Positions 8,179 through 18,453 of a stretch of 64,000 nt of DNA are shown here, one piece after another. The DNA comes from Chloroflexota bacterium (GTDB lineage Bacteria > Chloroflexota > Dehalococcoidia > Lucifugimonadales > UBA3495). Within the stretch, counting starts at the first letter, position 1, and the number at the start of each line of letters is the position of its first letter. Location of the stretch: contig JACZUF010000004.1 in the NCBI GenBank assembly GCA_022573285.1, positions 40,139 to 104,138 on the forward strand, given 5' to 3'. A model generated the notes under the pieces. The model searched no databases. It was not told the origin of the DNA and saw nothing but the letters and a program-made list of their open reading frames with translations. The translations under genes were made by a program, and so were the position numbers.

Positions 8179-8613
8179 TCAGAAATATTCTAGCGTTAAT
8201 ACCCCTGCCGCCTGCAGAGCAAGACCAATACAAACGAGCGTTGCGCCTCTGATTACATACCAGAACCGAATTTCCAGCGAGGCCAAAGGAACTTGAATCC
8301 GCCACCTCTCCGCGATTGTCGGGGCGTTTTGGAAGCCATCGCGCAGATTCCCAATCGCTCTCTCAACCCAACCTCCAACGTCATCCCTAATCATGTCATC
8401 GGCGGAGTCGGGTTTAAAACCTTGCCTAACTAAGTCCTCTCTCAAATAAGCCTGAGGGTTACGGTTAAATTCCGCGGCTTTCTGAGACAATTCCTCCACC
8501 TTTAGCTTGATAGATTCGTTATTTATAGAATGCAGCACTTCCCGAACCAAATCTAAGAACCCGATGAGATTAAAGCCGAGACCACAAAGGACAAGAATAG
8601 CGTTCAAAGACAT
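8179..8613 (-). CDS. Hypothetical membrane protein
   Basis: ATG at 8613 preceded by ggaggg; hydrophobic segments at both ends. Confidence 0.5.
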   Translation of the reverse strand: MSLNAILVLCGLGFNLIGFLDLVREVLHSINNESIKLKVEELSQKAAEFNRNPQAYLREDLVRQGFKPDSADDMIRDDVGGWVERAIGNLRDGFQNAPTIAERWRIQVPLASLEIRFWYVIRGATLVCIGLALQAAGVLTLEYF

Positions 8614-8774
8614 TAACAATCCCTCCGAATGATTAATATTTGTTCCTGGTGCTCGCAGGGGTGCAATCATCTCACCAATTTAGACAGAGTACGCCGCAAC
8701 TTCCCCTCGGTCAAATGCATCGATTCTTCAAAGGGGGGAGCAGGTAGAGGAAGCACGAAGGGGGACAGATGGTA

Positions 8775-8849
8775 TGGTGGGCCCGGTTGGTATCGAACCA
8801 ACTACCAGTCGGTTATGAGCCGACTGCTCTACCAATGAGCTACGGGCCC
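8775..8849 (-). tRNA. tRNA with CAT anticodon (Met or Ile2)
   Basis: gggcccgtagctcattggtagagcagtcggctCATaaccgactggtagttggttcgataccaaccgggcccACCA; cloverleaf with encoded CCA. Confidence 0.93.
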
Positions 8850-8903
8850 TTGATAGAAGCTTAGCCCTGGACTTTTGGGAGTGTCAAGGAAATCCAGGCG
8901 AGC

Positions 8904-10259
8904 CTAGGCGAGGCCCAGGTTCTTCAGGTAGTCGGGGTCCCAGTCGGCCAACAGACCCCGCTCCAGGGCCTCGGATTCGGGCACCCGCGGGGTCGGCTCG
9001 CCGGTGGTCGGCACCGTGGCCACCACCGCGTCATCGACCAGACCTTGAAACGTCTCGCTGTCCACGCCCAACAGGCCCTGGATCACGTCTTCATTGTGCT
9101 GGCCGAAGGTCGGCGGAGGGCCTTGGATCGCCAAGGGGCTGTTGGAGAACTTATAAGGGCGGCCGATGAACAATCTCGAGCCCATCCCCCTCTCTCGAGG
9201 GTAGTCCACGCGTTCCAAGAAGCCGCGGCTCTTGTACTGGGGGTCGTAGTGGATGTCCTTGCCGTTCAGCACCGGTCCCGCCGGAATGCCCACGCCCTGG
9301 AGCGCGTGCATCAGCTCGTACCGGTCCACGCCCGAGGTCCAACCCCGGATGATCTCGTCCATCCGGTCGTGGTTGCGCTGCCTGGATAGCAGGTCGGCGT
9401 AGTGGGGGTTCGTGACCAGTTCGGGCTTGCCCATCAGGCCGCACAGAGCGGCCCAGCCTGCGTCATCGCCCACTGAGAGGGTGATCCACTGGTCTTCGCC
9501 CAAGGCCGGATAACAGCCCTGGGGGGCGCGGTAGGGATGGCGGTTGCCGATGCGGCCACCCTCCCGGCCGTTGACCTGGGCGTCCATGATGTACTCGGAC
9601 ATGAACATCACGCCCGCCTGGTACATGCCGATGTCGACCCACTGACCCTGGCCGGTCTTGTTGCGGTAGCGCAGCGCCGAGCCGATGGCGAAGAGCGCCG
9701 TCCAGGTGGAGAGAAAGTCCACGAAGGACGCCCCCGCCTTGGCCGGGCCCTCGTCTTTGTAGCCCGTGATCCAGCAGTGACCGTGGGTGGCTTCCTGGGT
9801 GGTGGCCTGGGCGGGATAGCCCGAATAGGGGCCGTCGCCGTGGCCGTAGCCGGTGTTGGAGACCATGATGATATCGGGCTTCAGCTTCTTCATGTTGGGA
9901 TAGTCCAGACCCCAACCGCGCATCACCCGGGGGGTGAAGTTCTCCATCACCACGTCGCTGACCTTGATCAGCTCCCGGAACAGGTCCCGGCCCCGGCTGT
10001 CGGTCATGTCCAGGGTTATGGACCGTTTGCCCCGGTGGATCAGGTTGTAGGTGGAGGGACGGTTCCACCAATCGCCGCCCAGGTCGTTCTCCGGGAAGGC
10101 CCCGGCGTAGCCGCCGGTGCGGGTGACGTCGGGACGGCCCGGCCCTTCCACCTTGATCACCTCAGCACCCATGTCGGCCAGCAGGCCGCCGGCATAGGGC
10201 AGGGCGAACACGTAGGTGGAGTCGATTATTCGGATGCCTTCCAGGGGTAACCGGGCCAT
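8904..10259 (-). CDS. CaiB/BaiF CoA-transferase family III
   Basis: GIRIIDSTYVFALPYAGGLLADMGAEVIKVEGPGRPD. Confidence 0.92.
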   Translation of the reverse strand: MARLPLEGIRIIDSTYVFALPYAGGLLADMGAEVIKVEGPGRPDVTRTGGYAGAFPENDLGGDWWNRPSTYNLIHRGKRSITLDMTDSRGRDLFRELIKVSDVVMENFTPRVMRGWGLDYPNMKKLKPDIIMVSNTGYGHGDGPYSGYPAQATTQEATHGHCWITGYKDEGPAKAGASFVDFLSTWTALFAIGSALRYRNKTGQGQWVDIGMYQAGVMFMSEYIMDAQVNGREGGRIGNRHPYRAPQGCYPALGEDQWITLSVGDDAGWAALCGLMGKPELVTNPHYADLLSRQRNHDRMDEIIRGWTSGVDRYELMHALQGVGIPAGPVLNGKDIHYDPQYKSRGFLERVDYPRERGMGSRLFIGRPYKFSNSPLAIQGPPPTFGQHNEDVIQGLLGVDSETFQGLVDDAVVATVPTTGEPTPRVPESEALERGLLADWDPDYLKNLGLA

Positions 10260-10463
10260 TTTTTCTTCCTCTGTTATTTGCCTGCTGTTTGGTTGGATGC
10301 GGGTCCTGCGACGGGTCCGATGTTTTCGAGACTCTCGACCTCCGGTCGGAGCTCAGGATGAGCGGTAGTTGAATGCTTCTTGGTTACACAAACTTGGCAA
10401 TCCCGCGTTACGCTCATGGTGAGCCTGTCGAACCATCGGATGTGTCATGTTTCGGGCGAAGCA

Positions 10464-10484
10464 GGGCGGGTTTGAAACCCGCCC
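10464..10484. repeat. Intergenic palindrome, inner type GGGTTTGAAACCC
   Basis: gggcgggttt-g-aaacccgccc. Confidence 0.85.
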
Positions 10485-10521
10485 CTACATCAGTTGGTCG
10501 TACCTCACGATGAGGGGTTCA

Positions 10522-11760
10522 TTAGATAACGTCCAATTGCCTCAGGCGGACGAAGTCCTCGCGGCTGTATTCCAGGCCGTCCACGTAGATCTCCGAGTTG
10601 TGCTGGCCCAGGGTGGGGGCCGGGCGGGTGTATTGATATGGGGTTAGGCTCAGGTTGAACAGCACCGCCGGCACCTTCACCTTGCCGATCACCGGGTGGT
10701 CGATTTCGCGGTAGAAGTCCCGGGACTCCAATTGGGGGCACTCAAGCAGTTCCGAAGGAGTCTGCACCAGTCCAAATAAAATCCTGGCCTCGGCTGCCTT
10801 GGTGAACAGGTCCCACTTGCCCCGGTCCTTGATGGAATCCAACACCACCTTGTCCAGTTCTTCACTGTTTCTCAGCCTCTGGGCCGGGTCGGCGAACTTG
10901 GGTTCCAGCAGTTGAGGGTCGCCGAAGAAGTCGGCGATGGTGTCCCAGGTGGCCCCGCCTCCGGTCTGCACGATGATCCAGCCGTCCTTGCAGGGCATGG
11001 GGTGGCCGAAGTTGCTACCCGAGGGCCGCCGCCGGGGCAACGTCCCGCCCATGAAGGGATACATGGACTGAGCCGCCATGGCGGTGGACGCCACACACTC
11101 GGTCACCGATACGTCGATGTGTTGGCCCTCGCCGGTGTTGCCCTGCATGAACAGGGCCATGGCAGTCGATGCCGCTCCGTTGAGGCCGCCTTCGTACTGG
11201 GCCTGGAACCCGCCGTGCTTCAGCGGTTCTTGGCCCTGCACTCCGCTGATGCTCATGATCAGGCCCATGGCGTAGGAGACCACTTCCTCCCCCAGATACT
11301 GGCTGTAGGGGCCGGTCTGGCCGAAGGGCGTGATGGAGGTCATGATCAGCGAGGGGTTCTCAGCCTGCAGGTCGTCATAACCCACGCCAAGGCCGGCCAG
11401 ATAGCCGGGCCGGTAGGACTCTATGACCACATCTATATGGGGGACCAAGCGCTTGAGGATGTTCCGCCCCGTGACGGTTGCCAGGTTTAGGGTCGCGCCC
11501 TTTTTGTTCAGGTTCAACAGTAGGTAGAACAGGCTCTTTTCCGGGTGCGGGTCGTCGCCGAAGAAGGGGCCCATCCGGCGCAGGGCGGCCCCGGTGGGCG
11601 GCTCCACCTTCAGAACGTCGGCCCCGTAGTCAGCCAACAGACGGCCGCAGAATGACCCGGCTATGTCCTCGCTCAGGTCCAACACCTTCACACCATCTAA
11701 GGGGCCGTGGGCCAAGGGACCGCTGGAAAGGGCGGCCTGGGGCGATTGGGTGGAAGTCAA
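10522..11760 (-). CDS. CaiB/BaiF CoA-transferase family III
   Basis: GVKVLDLSEDIAGSFCGRLLADYGADVLKVEPPTG. Confidence 0.92.
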   Translation of the reverse strand: MTSTQSPQAALSSGPLAHGPLDGVKVLDLSEDIAGSFCGRLLADYGADVLKVEPPTGAALRRMGPFFGDDPHPEKSLFYLLLNLNKKGATLNLATVTGRNILKRLVPHIDVVIESYRPGYLAGLGVGYDDLQAENPSLIMTSITPFGQTGPYSQYLGEEVVSYAMGLIMSISGVQGQEPLKHGGFQAQYEGGLNGAASTAMALFMQGNTGEGQHIDVSVTECVASTAMAAQSMYPFMGGTLPRRRPSGSNFGHPMPCKDGWIIVQTGGGATWDTIADFFGDPQLLEPKFADPAQRLRNSEELDKVVLDSIKDRGKWDLFTKAAEARILFGLVQTPSELLECPQLESRDFYREIDHPVIGKVKVPAVLFNLSLTPYQYTRPAPTLGQHNSEIYVDGLEYSREDFVRLRQLDVI

Positions 11761-11866
11761 GTTACGCTCGGTCTCCTATCGGTGTGGTTAAGACGGCGGG
11801 GTTGCCGGCGAGGTTGGTCAGGCCGGGAGAATTGTAGCCGACGCCAGTTAGCAAGGCAATCGCCGT

Positions 11867-12796
11867 TTATGGGCCGAAGTGCTGCTCCAACTTGGCGTTG
11901 AACTCGTCCATGGTGAAGCTGTACTGCTGGGTGCCATAGGTCCGCACCGCGTAATGACCGGCCACGTTCCCCATCTGCACGGCCCGCTCCATGGGCAGGC
12001 CTTCGGCCATTCCCTTGATCAGACCGCCACGGAAGGCGTCTCCGGCGCCCGTGGGGTCCACGGCGTCATCGGTGGGCACCACCGGTATCACCGCCGTGCC
12101 GGAAGCGGTCACCAGGTCGCAGCCGTCCTGTCCCTTGGTCACCACCATGGTCTCCACAGTCTCCCCCACCTGCTCCCGGGACATGCCGGTGCTGTTGCAG
12201 ATCATCTCCATCTCATAGTCGTTGCAGACCAGCATCCGCGATTGGCTGATGCACTTGGCCAACGCCGCCGGCTCCCAGGCGGGCAGGGACTGGCCGGGGT
12301 CGAAGATGGAGAAGATGCCGCGCCTCTGGTGCTCGGCGGTGTAATCGGCCATGTCCCGCAGGTTGCCCGGGGCCACGATGGCCAGACAGTCCTTGGGGTC
12401 AACGGAGTCAAAGGCGAAGCACGATTGCTGTTTCATGGCGCCCGGATTGAACACGGTGATCTGGTTGTCCCCGGTATCGGTGGTTATATAGGCGCCGGCG
12501 GTCAGTTCGTCCTCCACGACGCGTATGTCTTCCGTCGGGACGCCATTCTTCTTCAGCCATTCGAAATAGCGGTGGTAGTCCCGGCCGATGGTGGCCAATA
12601 TCCGCGGCTTCTCTCCCAGCAGCGACAGGGAGTAGGCGATGTTGCCCGCCGTGCCGCCGAAATTCTCGGTGAGGCTGTTCACGGTGAAGCTAACGTTGAT
12701 CATGTGCAACTGGTCCGGCAAGATGTAGTCGGAGAATTTGCCGTCGAAGTCCATGATGCGGTCGTAGGCCATTGACCCGGAAACCAGGATCTCCAT
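11867..12796 (-). CDS. PfkB-family carbohydrate/nucleoside kinase
   Basis: ENFGGTAGNIAYSLSLLG, DDAVDPTGAGDAFRGGL. Confidence 0.9.
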   Translation of the reverse strand: MEILVSGSMAYDRIMDFDGKFSDYILPDQLHMINVSFTVNSLTENFGGTAGNIAYSLSLLGEKPRILATIGRDYHRYFEWLKKNGVPTEDIRVVEDELTAGAYITTDTGDNQITVFNPGAMKQQSCFAFDSVDPKDCLAIVAPGNLRDMADYTAEHQRRGIFSIFDPGQSLPAWEPAALAKCISQSRMLVCNDYEMEMICNSTGMSREQVGETVETMVVTKGQDGCDLVTASGTAVIPVVPTDDAVDPTGAGDAFRGGLIKGMAEGLPMERAVQMGNVAGHYAVRTYGTQQYSFTMDEFNAKLEQHFGP

Positions 12797-12866
12797 CTGA
12801 TAGGTCCCTCGCTGTGTCTCTTGATCTGAGGTTGCGGGTTGCTGTTCTTTTTTACCGTGGGCCGGG

Positions 12867-13442
12867 CTAACAGCCGTACCTGCCGGCCAATTCGTCCCGA
12901 AACTCCACCCGGTCGCCTACCGCCAGGCCCAGCGCCGCCGCCTCGCCGCCGTTAATCTCAAGAACGTACTTGGCCGGTGCGTCGGGGGAGTACCGGGGCA
13001 GGTCGTTCAGCGTCGTCCCGGGTTCCGGAACCGGGACGTTTTCCGAGACGTCCACCACCCGGCATCCCGCGCTGATCCAAACAATGTCCAGAGGGAATTC
13101 CATCTCCCTCATCCAGAAACGGAGCCGTTCCGCCTTCTCAAAGACGAACAACATGCCGGTCCCGGCGTCCAGAGATGCCCGCCCGGAGAGCCCCTTGATC
13201 CGCTCCTCCGGACTCTCCGCCAACTCCACCGCGATATCCGTCTCATTCACTCGGACCACCGGCCCGGCGACGGGGGTTTGCCCAATGGCCGGAGTTGACG
13301 AAGAATCGGACGACGGCGCCGCAGTTGGAATAGGCGTCGGGGCGCCCCCGCAGGCGGCGGCCGCGGCCAGCAGACCGGCTGCCATCCCCAAGAGCAGATA
13401 ACGGGTCCAAGTTACAGGTCTGGCAGGGCGGTCGGCGCTCAA
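12867..13442 (-). CDS. DUF192 family lipoprotein-like protein
   Basis: Signal/lipobox-like N-terminus; ELAESPEERIKGLSGRASLDAGTGMLFVFE, MREMEFPLDIVWIS. Confidence 0.85.
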   Translation of the reverse strand: MSADRPARPVTWTRYLLLGMAAGLLAAAAACGGAPTPIPTAAPSSDSSSTPAIGQTPVAGPVVRVNETDIAVELAESPEERIKGLSGRASLDAGTGMLFVFEKAERLRFWMREMEFPLDIVWISAGCRVVDVSENVPVPEPGTTLNDLPRYSPDAPAKYVLEINGGEAAALGLAVGDRVEFRDELAGRYGC

Positions 13443-13826
13443 AATTTTCCCCAGATATCCATCCCCGGGACGGCCTCACGCAGCACGAATCAACGGGTGC
13501 GGCAGTCCGAGAGCCATGTTATCCCAGGGCCACCGAATCCACAAGTTAAACGCCCCTACGACCGGGCTCTTTCGATTGTCACCCTGAGCGTCAGCGAAGG
13601 GTCTCTTTGCCTCACGTCCGAGGTACTTCGCTTCGCTCAGCATGACAATTAGCAGATCCATTGGTCGATTGTCTGGCCCAGATGGAGGCGGGGAGCCGTC
13701 CCAATGGAGAAAATCGAAAGACCCTGCCCCTTCGGCAGCCCCCGCAGGAGAACGACATTGATTCTGTTGACGAATCTGGGAGCCTAGAGTAGGCTGAGGG
13801 CGTCAAATCACCGGAGGGAAACAGCT

Positions 13827-14390
13827 ATGACTCAGGAGGCCCAACAAGACACTCAATCGGTCCTCACGCCAGAGGTTAAGGCCATGATCGGCGTCGAGGG
13901 CGAGGTGATTGAATCCTGGGGGACTGTGGACGTCGAGTATCTGCGGCGTTTCACCCAGGCCGTGATGGACCCCGACCCCAGGTACTGGGACGAAGAGTTC
14001 GCCAAGACCACCCACTACGGCTGTATCATCGTGCCGCCCATCATGGTCAGCTACATGACCGGGCGCATCCGTCCCGACCAGGAAGACCCCATCACCAAGG
14101 CCTTTGAAGAGAACCCAATGTCCGACGGCATCGGCTCGGTGGAGCGGCCCGGCGCCCTGCCTGAGATCCCCACCCACCTGGTGCGTACCCTGAACGCGGG
14201 CAACGAGATCGAGGTCTATCAGTACCCTAACATCGGAGACACGATCTTCTTCCAAAACCGCTATCACGACATTCGGGAAAGGGTCGGAAGAGACGGCAAG
14301 CCCTTTCTGATAATCACCCGCGAGATCACCTACACCAATCAGGACAAGGCCCTGCTCTGCATCACCCGGCAGTCTTCGATTCGCCGGTAA
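13827..14390 (+). CDS. MaoC-like/FAS1-like dehydratase domain protein
   Basis: WGTVDVEYLRRFTQAVMDPDPRYWDEEFAKTTHYGCIIVPPIMV. Confidence 0.75.
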   Translation: MTQEAQQDTQSVLTPEVKAMIGVEGEVIESWGTVDVEYLRRFTQAVMDPDPRYWDEEFAKTTHYGCIIVPPIMVSYMTGRIRPDQEDPITKAFEENPMSDGIGSVERPGALPEIPTHLVRTLNAGNEIEVYQYPNIGDTIFFQNRYHDIRERVGRDGKPFLIITREITYTNQDKALLCITRQSSIRR

Positions 14391-14434
14391 ACGGTCGCAG
14401 GCAGCCACTCAACTAGCCGATTGAGGTTATCAGC

Positions 14435-14995
14435 ATGACCACGCCACTGGAAGAACTGCTAAAGATGAAGCCGGAAGAGATTCTGGCCCGCAACGAAAGG
14501 CCCACCGCCGACCAATTGCGGAACAAGACCCAGACCTATTACGAGGATATAGACGAGGGCTTCGAACTGCCCAAGTACATCTATTCGCCCACGCCGACCC
14601 ACCTGTTCCGCTGGAGCGCGGCCATCGAGAATTTTCACCGGATACATTACGACCTGGACTTTGGGCTGAACCACGACAAGAATCCAAGCATCCTGGTCCA
14701 CGGCTCCTGGAAGCAGAGCGTCGTGCCCCAGTACCTCAAGGACTGGACCCTGCCCAAGGGCTGGCCCTGGAAGGCCCAATTCGAGCACCGGGCCATGCTG
14801 GTTCCCGGCGACGTGCTCATCATGTGGGCCACCGTCACCGGCAAGTACGAGAAGGGCGGCATGGGCTTCATCGAGTTGGACCTGGGAATGAAAACCCATG
14901 ACGGTGTCGAGAGCATGCCCGGCAGCGCCACCGTGGTGCTGCCCCTGAAAGGAGGGCCGGACATACCGTATCCCTTCGTACCGCCCAAGGACTGA
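14435..14995 (+). CDS. MaoC family dehydratase
   Basis: LFRWSAAIENFHRIHYDLDFGLNHDKNPSILVHGSWKQ. Confidence 0.78.
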   Translation: MTTPLEELLKMKPEEILARNERPTADQLRNKTQTYYEDIDEGFELPKYIYSPTPTHLFRWSAAIENFHRIHYDLDFGLNHDKNPSILVHGSWKQSVVPQYLKDWTLPKGWPWKAQFEHRAMLVPGDVLIMWATVTGKYEKGGMGFIELDLGMKTHDGVESMPGSATVVLPLKGGPDIPYPFVPPKD

Positions 14996-15058
14996 GCGAG
15001 CTTTCAGTCCTCAGCTATCAGCTTTTAATTTGACGCGCATAAGAGGTAAACGACCGAC

Positions 15059-15328
15059 ATGGCCCGATTTCTAGCCATACACAACGTTTCCGGACTGACT
15101 GAAGAACAGTTCCGGGAGAAGCTGAGCGCCGTCAGCAAATGGCGCCCGGACCGCCGCACCACCATCCTGAAGGTCTACGGAGACCTGAAGCGCGGCAAGC
15201 TGGTCACCGAGTGCGAAGCAGTGGAGCAGGAGCACTTCGAGGACTGGATCAAGATGACCGGCTGGCCCGCCGAGACCATCTTAAACGTGGACCTGGTGAT
15301 GCAGGTGGGCAATATCTGGAGGCTCTAA
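15059..15328 (+). CDS. Hypothetical small protein (89 aa)
   Basis: ORF in series with the MaoC pair. Confidence 0.6.
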   Translation: MARFLAIHNVSGLTEEQFREKLSAVSKWRPDRRTTILKVYGDLKRGKLVTECEAVEQEHFEDWIKMTGWPAETILNVDLVMQVGNIWRL

Positions 15329-15352
15329 CTCCGGTCCAAGGGCCGACCCACG

Positions 15353-15844
15353 TTAATTTCGGCCTATCGGCCGCCACCCCAGGGGCGGCCAACACCGGAA
15401 CCAGGCCCTTCCCCTGATCAATTCCTCAGGCACCGGCCCAAAAGCGCGGCTGTCGTCGCTGTCGGTCCGGTTGTCACCCAGTAGAAAGTACTCACCGGGC
15501 CCGTTGAACCACTCCCGGTTCTCACCGTCCTCCGCCTCGCCTGCACCCTGAATATATTTCTGTGCCAGCAACTTGCCGTCCAAATATACCCGTCCGCCGG
15601 CTATTCTAATGTCTTCTCCAGGCAGCCCCACAACGCGTTTTATGTAGGTTCCCCCTCCGCCTCCAGGACGTTCAAAAACAGCCACGTCTCCCCGCCGTAG
15701 CCGGTTCCACCTGAACCGTGTCCGCACCACCAATACCGACTCGCCATGCGCCAAGGACGGCAACATGCTATCCCCCTCAACCCGGTACCGGGCCGAGAAG
15801 AAGATGTTTGCCAGCCCCTGCAAAAAGGTGATCAAGACTCGCAT
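15353..15844 (-). CDS. lepB: Signal peptidase I
   Basis: VEGDSMLPSLAHGE, RGDVAVFERPG...TYIKRVVGLPGEDI, LLGDNRTDSDDSRAFGPV. Confidence 0.92.
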   Translation of the reverse strand: MRVLITFLQGLANIFFSARYRVEGDSMLPSLAHGESVLVVRTRFRWNRLRRGDVAVFERPGGGGGTYIKRVVGLPGEDIRIAGGRVYLDGKLLAQKYIQGAGEAEDGENREWFNGPGEYFLLGDNRTDSDDSRAFGPVPEELIRGRAWFRCWPPLGWRPIGRN

Positions 15845-16027
15845 CACCGCCTCGATTAATCAAGTAATCAAGCTCAAGGGTCAAAGGTATTTTAGTACCA
15901 ATCCGGCTGCGGCGGGCCGCCCACTCCTCCTATGGACTAATACCGGCCCCTAGCCTAGAATTACTCAGATTTGAGTCCAGACCAAGAAAACGCGCTTGTA
16001 GCGCCGCCGCAAACTGGGAGGGGAACT

Positions 16028-17095
16028 ATGGAGAACGGAATTATCCGCGTCGGACTGATCGGCGCCGGCGCAAACACCCGGCTCAGGCACATCCCCGGCC
16101 TTCGTGAACAAGAGGGCGTCGAGATAGTCGCCGTGGCCAACCGCAGCCGCGCATCCGGCGAGGCAGTGGCCAGCGAGTATGAGATACCCACCGTGTACGA
16201 CAACTGGATGGAACTCATGGAGGCCGACGACATCGACGCGGTCTGCGTCGGCACCTGGCCCTACATGCACCGCACCCTGGTGCTGGCCGCTCTGGAGAAC
16301 GACAAGCACGTGCTCACCGAGGCCCGCATGGCCATGGACGCCCAGGAGGCCCACGACATGCTGGACGCCTCCCGGCAGTTCCCCCACCTGGTGACCCAGA
16401 TCGTCCCCGCGCCTCAGACGCTGCAGGTCGACCGCACCGTTCAGGACCTGATCGCCGGCGGTTACCTGGGCCAGCCTCTGGCCTTGCGGCTGCGGGTCAG
16501 CGACGGCCACGGCCGGGCCGACCGGTCCGACACCTTCATGAACACCGACGCCCCGCTCCATTGGCGGCATAACCGGCAGCTCAGCGGCTACAACATCATG
16601 GGGATGGGCATCTGGTACGAGACGCTGATGCGCTACGTGGGCCCCGCGACCAAGGTGATGGCCATGACCCGCGTTTTCACCAACCAGCGGAAGGACGAGA
16701 GCGGCATACTGCGCGGCGTCACGGTGCCCGACCACGTGAACGTGCTCTGCGAGTTCGCGTCCGGGGTCCAGGCTGACCTGAGTTGGAGCACGGTTACCGG
16801 CCTGCAGACCGGCGCGGAACTGTGGATCTTCGGCAGCGAGGGCACGATCAAGCTTGAAGGCCCGCCCTTCGACAAGGTCTCGGTTGGCAAAAATGGCGAC
16901 AAAGCATTGACCGATCACCCGATCGCCGACGACAAACGGGGCAAATGGCAGGTGGAGGCTGATTTCATCAATTCCATCCGCGGCAACGCCCCGGTAACCC
17001 ACACTCCCTTCGACGTGGGCTTGCAGTACATGGAATTTACCGAGGCGGTCACACGCAGCGCCCAGACCGGGCAGGCGGTTTATCTGCCCCTTTAG
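16028..17095 (+). CDS. Gfo/Idh/MocA family oxidoreductase
   Basis: IIRVGLIGAGANTRLRHIPG, Rossmann motif; ATG with SD at 16028. Confidence 0.9.
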   Translation: MENGIIRVGLIGAGANTRLRHIPGLREQEGVEIVAVANRSRASGEAVASEYEIPTVYDNWMELMEADDIDAVCVGTWPYMHRTLVLAALENDKHVLTEARMAMDAQEAHDMLDASRQFPHLVTQIVPAPQTLQVDRTVQDLIAGGYLGQPLALRLRVSDGHGRADRSDTFMNTDAPLHWRHNRQLSGYNIMGMGIWYETLMRYVGPATKVMAMTRVFTNQRKDESGILRGVTVPDHVNVLCEFASGVQADLSWSTVTGLQTGAELWIFGSEGTIKLEGPPFDKVSVGKNGDKALTDHPIADDKRGKWQVEADFINSIRGNAPVTHTPFDVGLQYMEFTEAVTRSAQTGQAVYLPL

Positions 17096-17131
17096 TCAGA
17101 TAACAGTTCTTCACTCATAGGGAGGGCAGCC

Positions 17132-18169
17132 ATGGCTTCAGATGGAATCAGGGTCGGCCTCATCGGCGCCGGAAAAAACACCCGGGACCGGCACATCCCC
17201 GGTTTCCAGAAGGTGGACGGCCTAGAGATCACGGCGGTGGCCAACCGCAGCCGGGAGTCGGGACGGGTGGTTGCCGACCAGTTCAACATCCCGACCGTTT
17301 ACGACAACTGGCAGGACCTGTTGGAGGACCCGGGCATCGACGCCGTCTGCATCGGGACCTGGCCCTACATGCACCGCACCCTGACGCTGGCCGCATTGGA
17401 GGCCGGGAAGCACGTCCTCTGCGAGGCCCGGATGGCCACCACCGCCCTGGAAGCCCAGGAGATGCTGGACGCTTCCCGGCAACGTCCCGACCTGACGGCC
17501 CAGATCGTGCCCTCGCCCCTGACTTTCAAGATAGATAACCTGCTCCAAGAGAAGATCAACGAGGGCTACATCGGCGACATCATCGGGGTGTCGGTCCAGT
17601 CCCTGGGGAACAATTTCATGGACCAAGGCGGCCCCATGCACTGGCGCAACGACCGGGACCTGAGCGGGTTCAATATCCTGAGCATGGGCATCTGGTACGA
17701 AGCCATGATCCGCTGGGTGGGCCGGGCCACCAAAGTAACGGCCATGACCAAGATCAACGTATCCAGCCGCCAGGACGAAGACGGCAGCGTTAACTCGATC
17801 TCCATCCCAGACCACGTGGACATCCTCGCCGAATTGGCCAACGGGGCCCAGGCCAACATGCGTTTCAGCGCCGTGACCGGCCTGTCACCGGGCAGCGACG
17901 TCTGGATCTACGGCAGCGAGGGCACGCTCCGAATCGACGGAGGCCTAAACGTCTACGGTGGCCGGCGGGGCGAGGACAAACTCTCCGAGATTCCCAACCC
18001 CCAGGATAAGCAGGCCTATTGGCGCGTGGAGGAAGAATTCTGCAACGCCATCCGAGGGACGGAGAAGATCACCCGCACCCCCTTCGACGTCGGCCTCCAC
18101 TACATGGAGTTCACCGAGGCCGTAACCCGCAGCGCGCAGAGCGGACAGGCGGTGGCGTTGCCACTTTAG
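17132..18169 (+). CDS. Gfo/Idh/MocA family oxidoreductase (tandem paralog)
   Basis: GIRVGLIGAGKNTRDRHIPG; same C-terminal TPFDVGLxYMEFTEAVTRSAQxGQAVxLPL. Confidence 0.9.
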   Translation: MASDGIRVGLIGAGKNTRDRHIPGFQKVDGLEITAVANRSRESGRVVADQFNIPTVYDNWQDLLEDPGIDAVCIGTWPYMHRTLTLAALEAGKHVLCEARMATTALEAQEMLDASRQRPDLTAQIVPSPLTFKIDNLLQEKINEGYIGDIIGVSVQSLGNNFMDQGGPMHWRNDRDLSGFNILSMGIWYEAMIRWVGRATKVTAMTKINVSSRQDEDGSVNSISIPDHVDILAELANGAQANMRFSAVTGLSPGSDVWIYGSEGTLRIDGGLNVYGGRRGEDKLSEIPNPQDKQAYWRVEEEFCNAIRGTEKITRTPFDVGLHYMEFTEAVTRSAQSGQAVALPL

Positions 18170-18372
18170 GTTCCACAGTTGGGGCAACCGTTCGAGCCTA
18201 CCCGGCTCCCTGGGAAATTGCCCGAATGCCGGACCGGAGTACGGAAATCCCCCCAACCCCCCTTTGCAAAGGGAGGCTTTATCTCCCCCTTTTGTAAAGG
18301 GGGACTAAGGGGGATTTAGCCCGGTTCCCCACCACGTGGCCGCGCCAAAAATCCACCGGTCACCGGCATAGA

Positions 18373-18420
18373 AATGGGTAGGGGCATCCCGATTCCTCCG
18401 GAACCGTGCCCCTACCCATT
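18373..18420. repeat. Intergenic palindrome with GTAGGGGC outer arm
   Basis: aatgggtaggggca ... tgcccctacccatt. Confidence 0.85.
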
Positions 18421-18453
18421 TGAGCCACTATTAAGTATTCAGAACTCCGCCCC

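Noticed and set aside
15965-17002. 345-aa antisense ORF opposite the Gfo/Idh gene
   Set aside because: Shadow ORF caused by high-GC codon bias; same reasoning for 4756-5628, 27002-28054, 31735-32649, 43815-44777 and similar.
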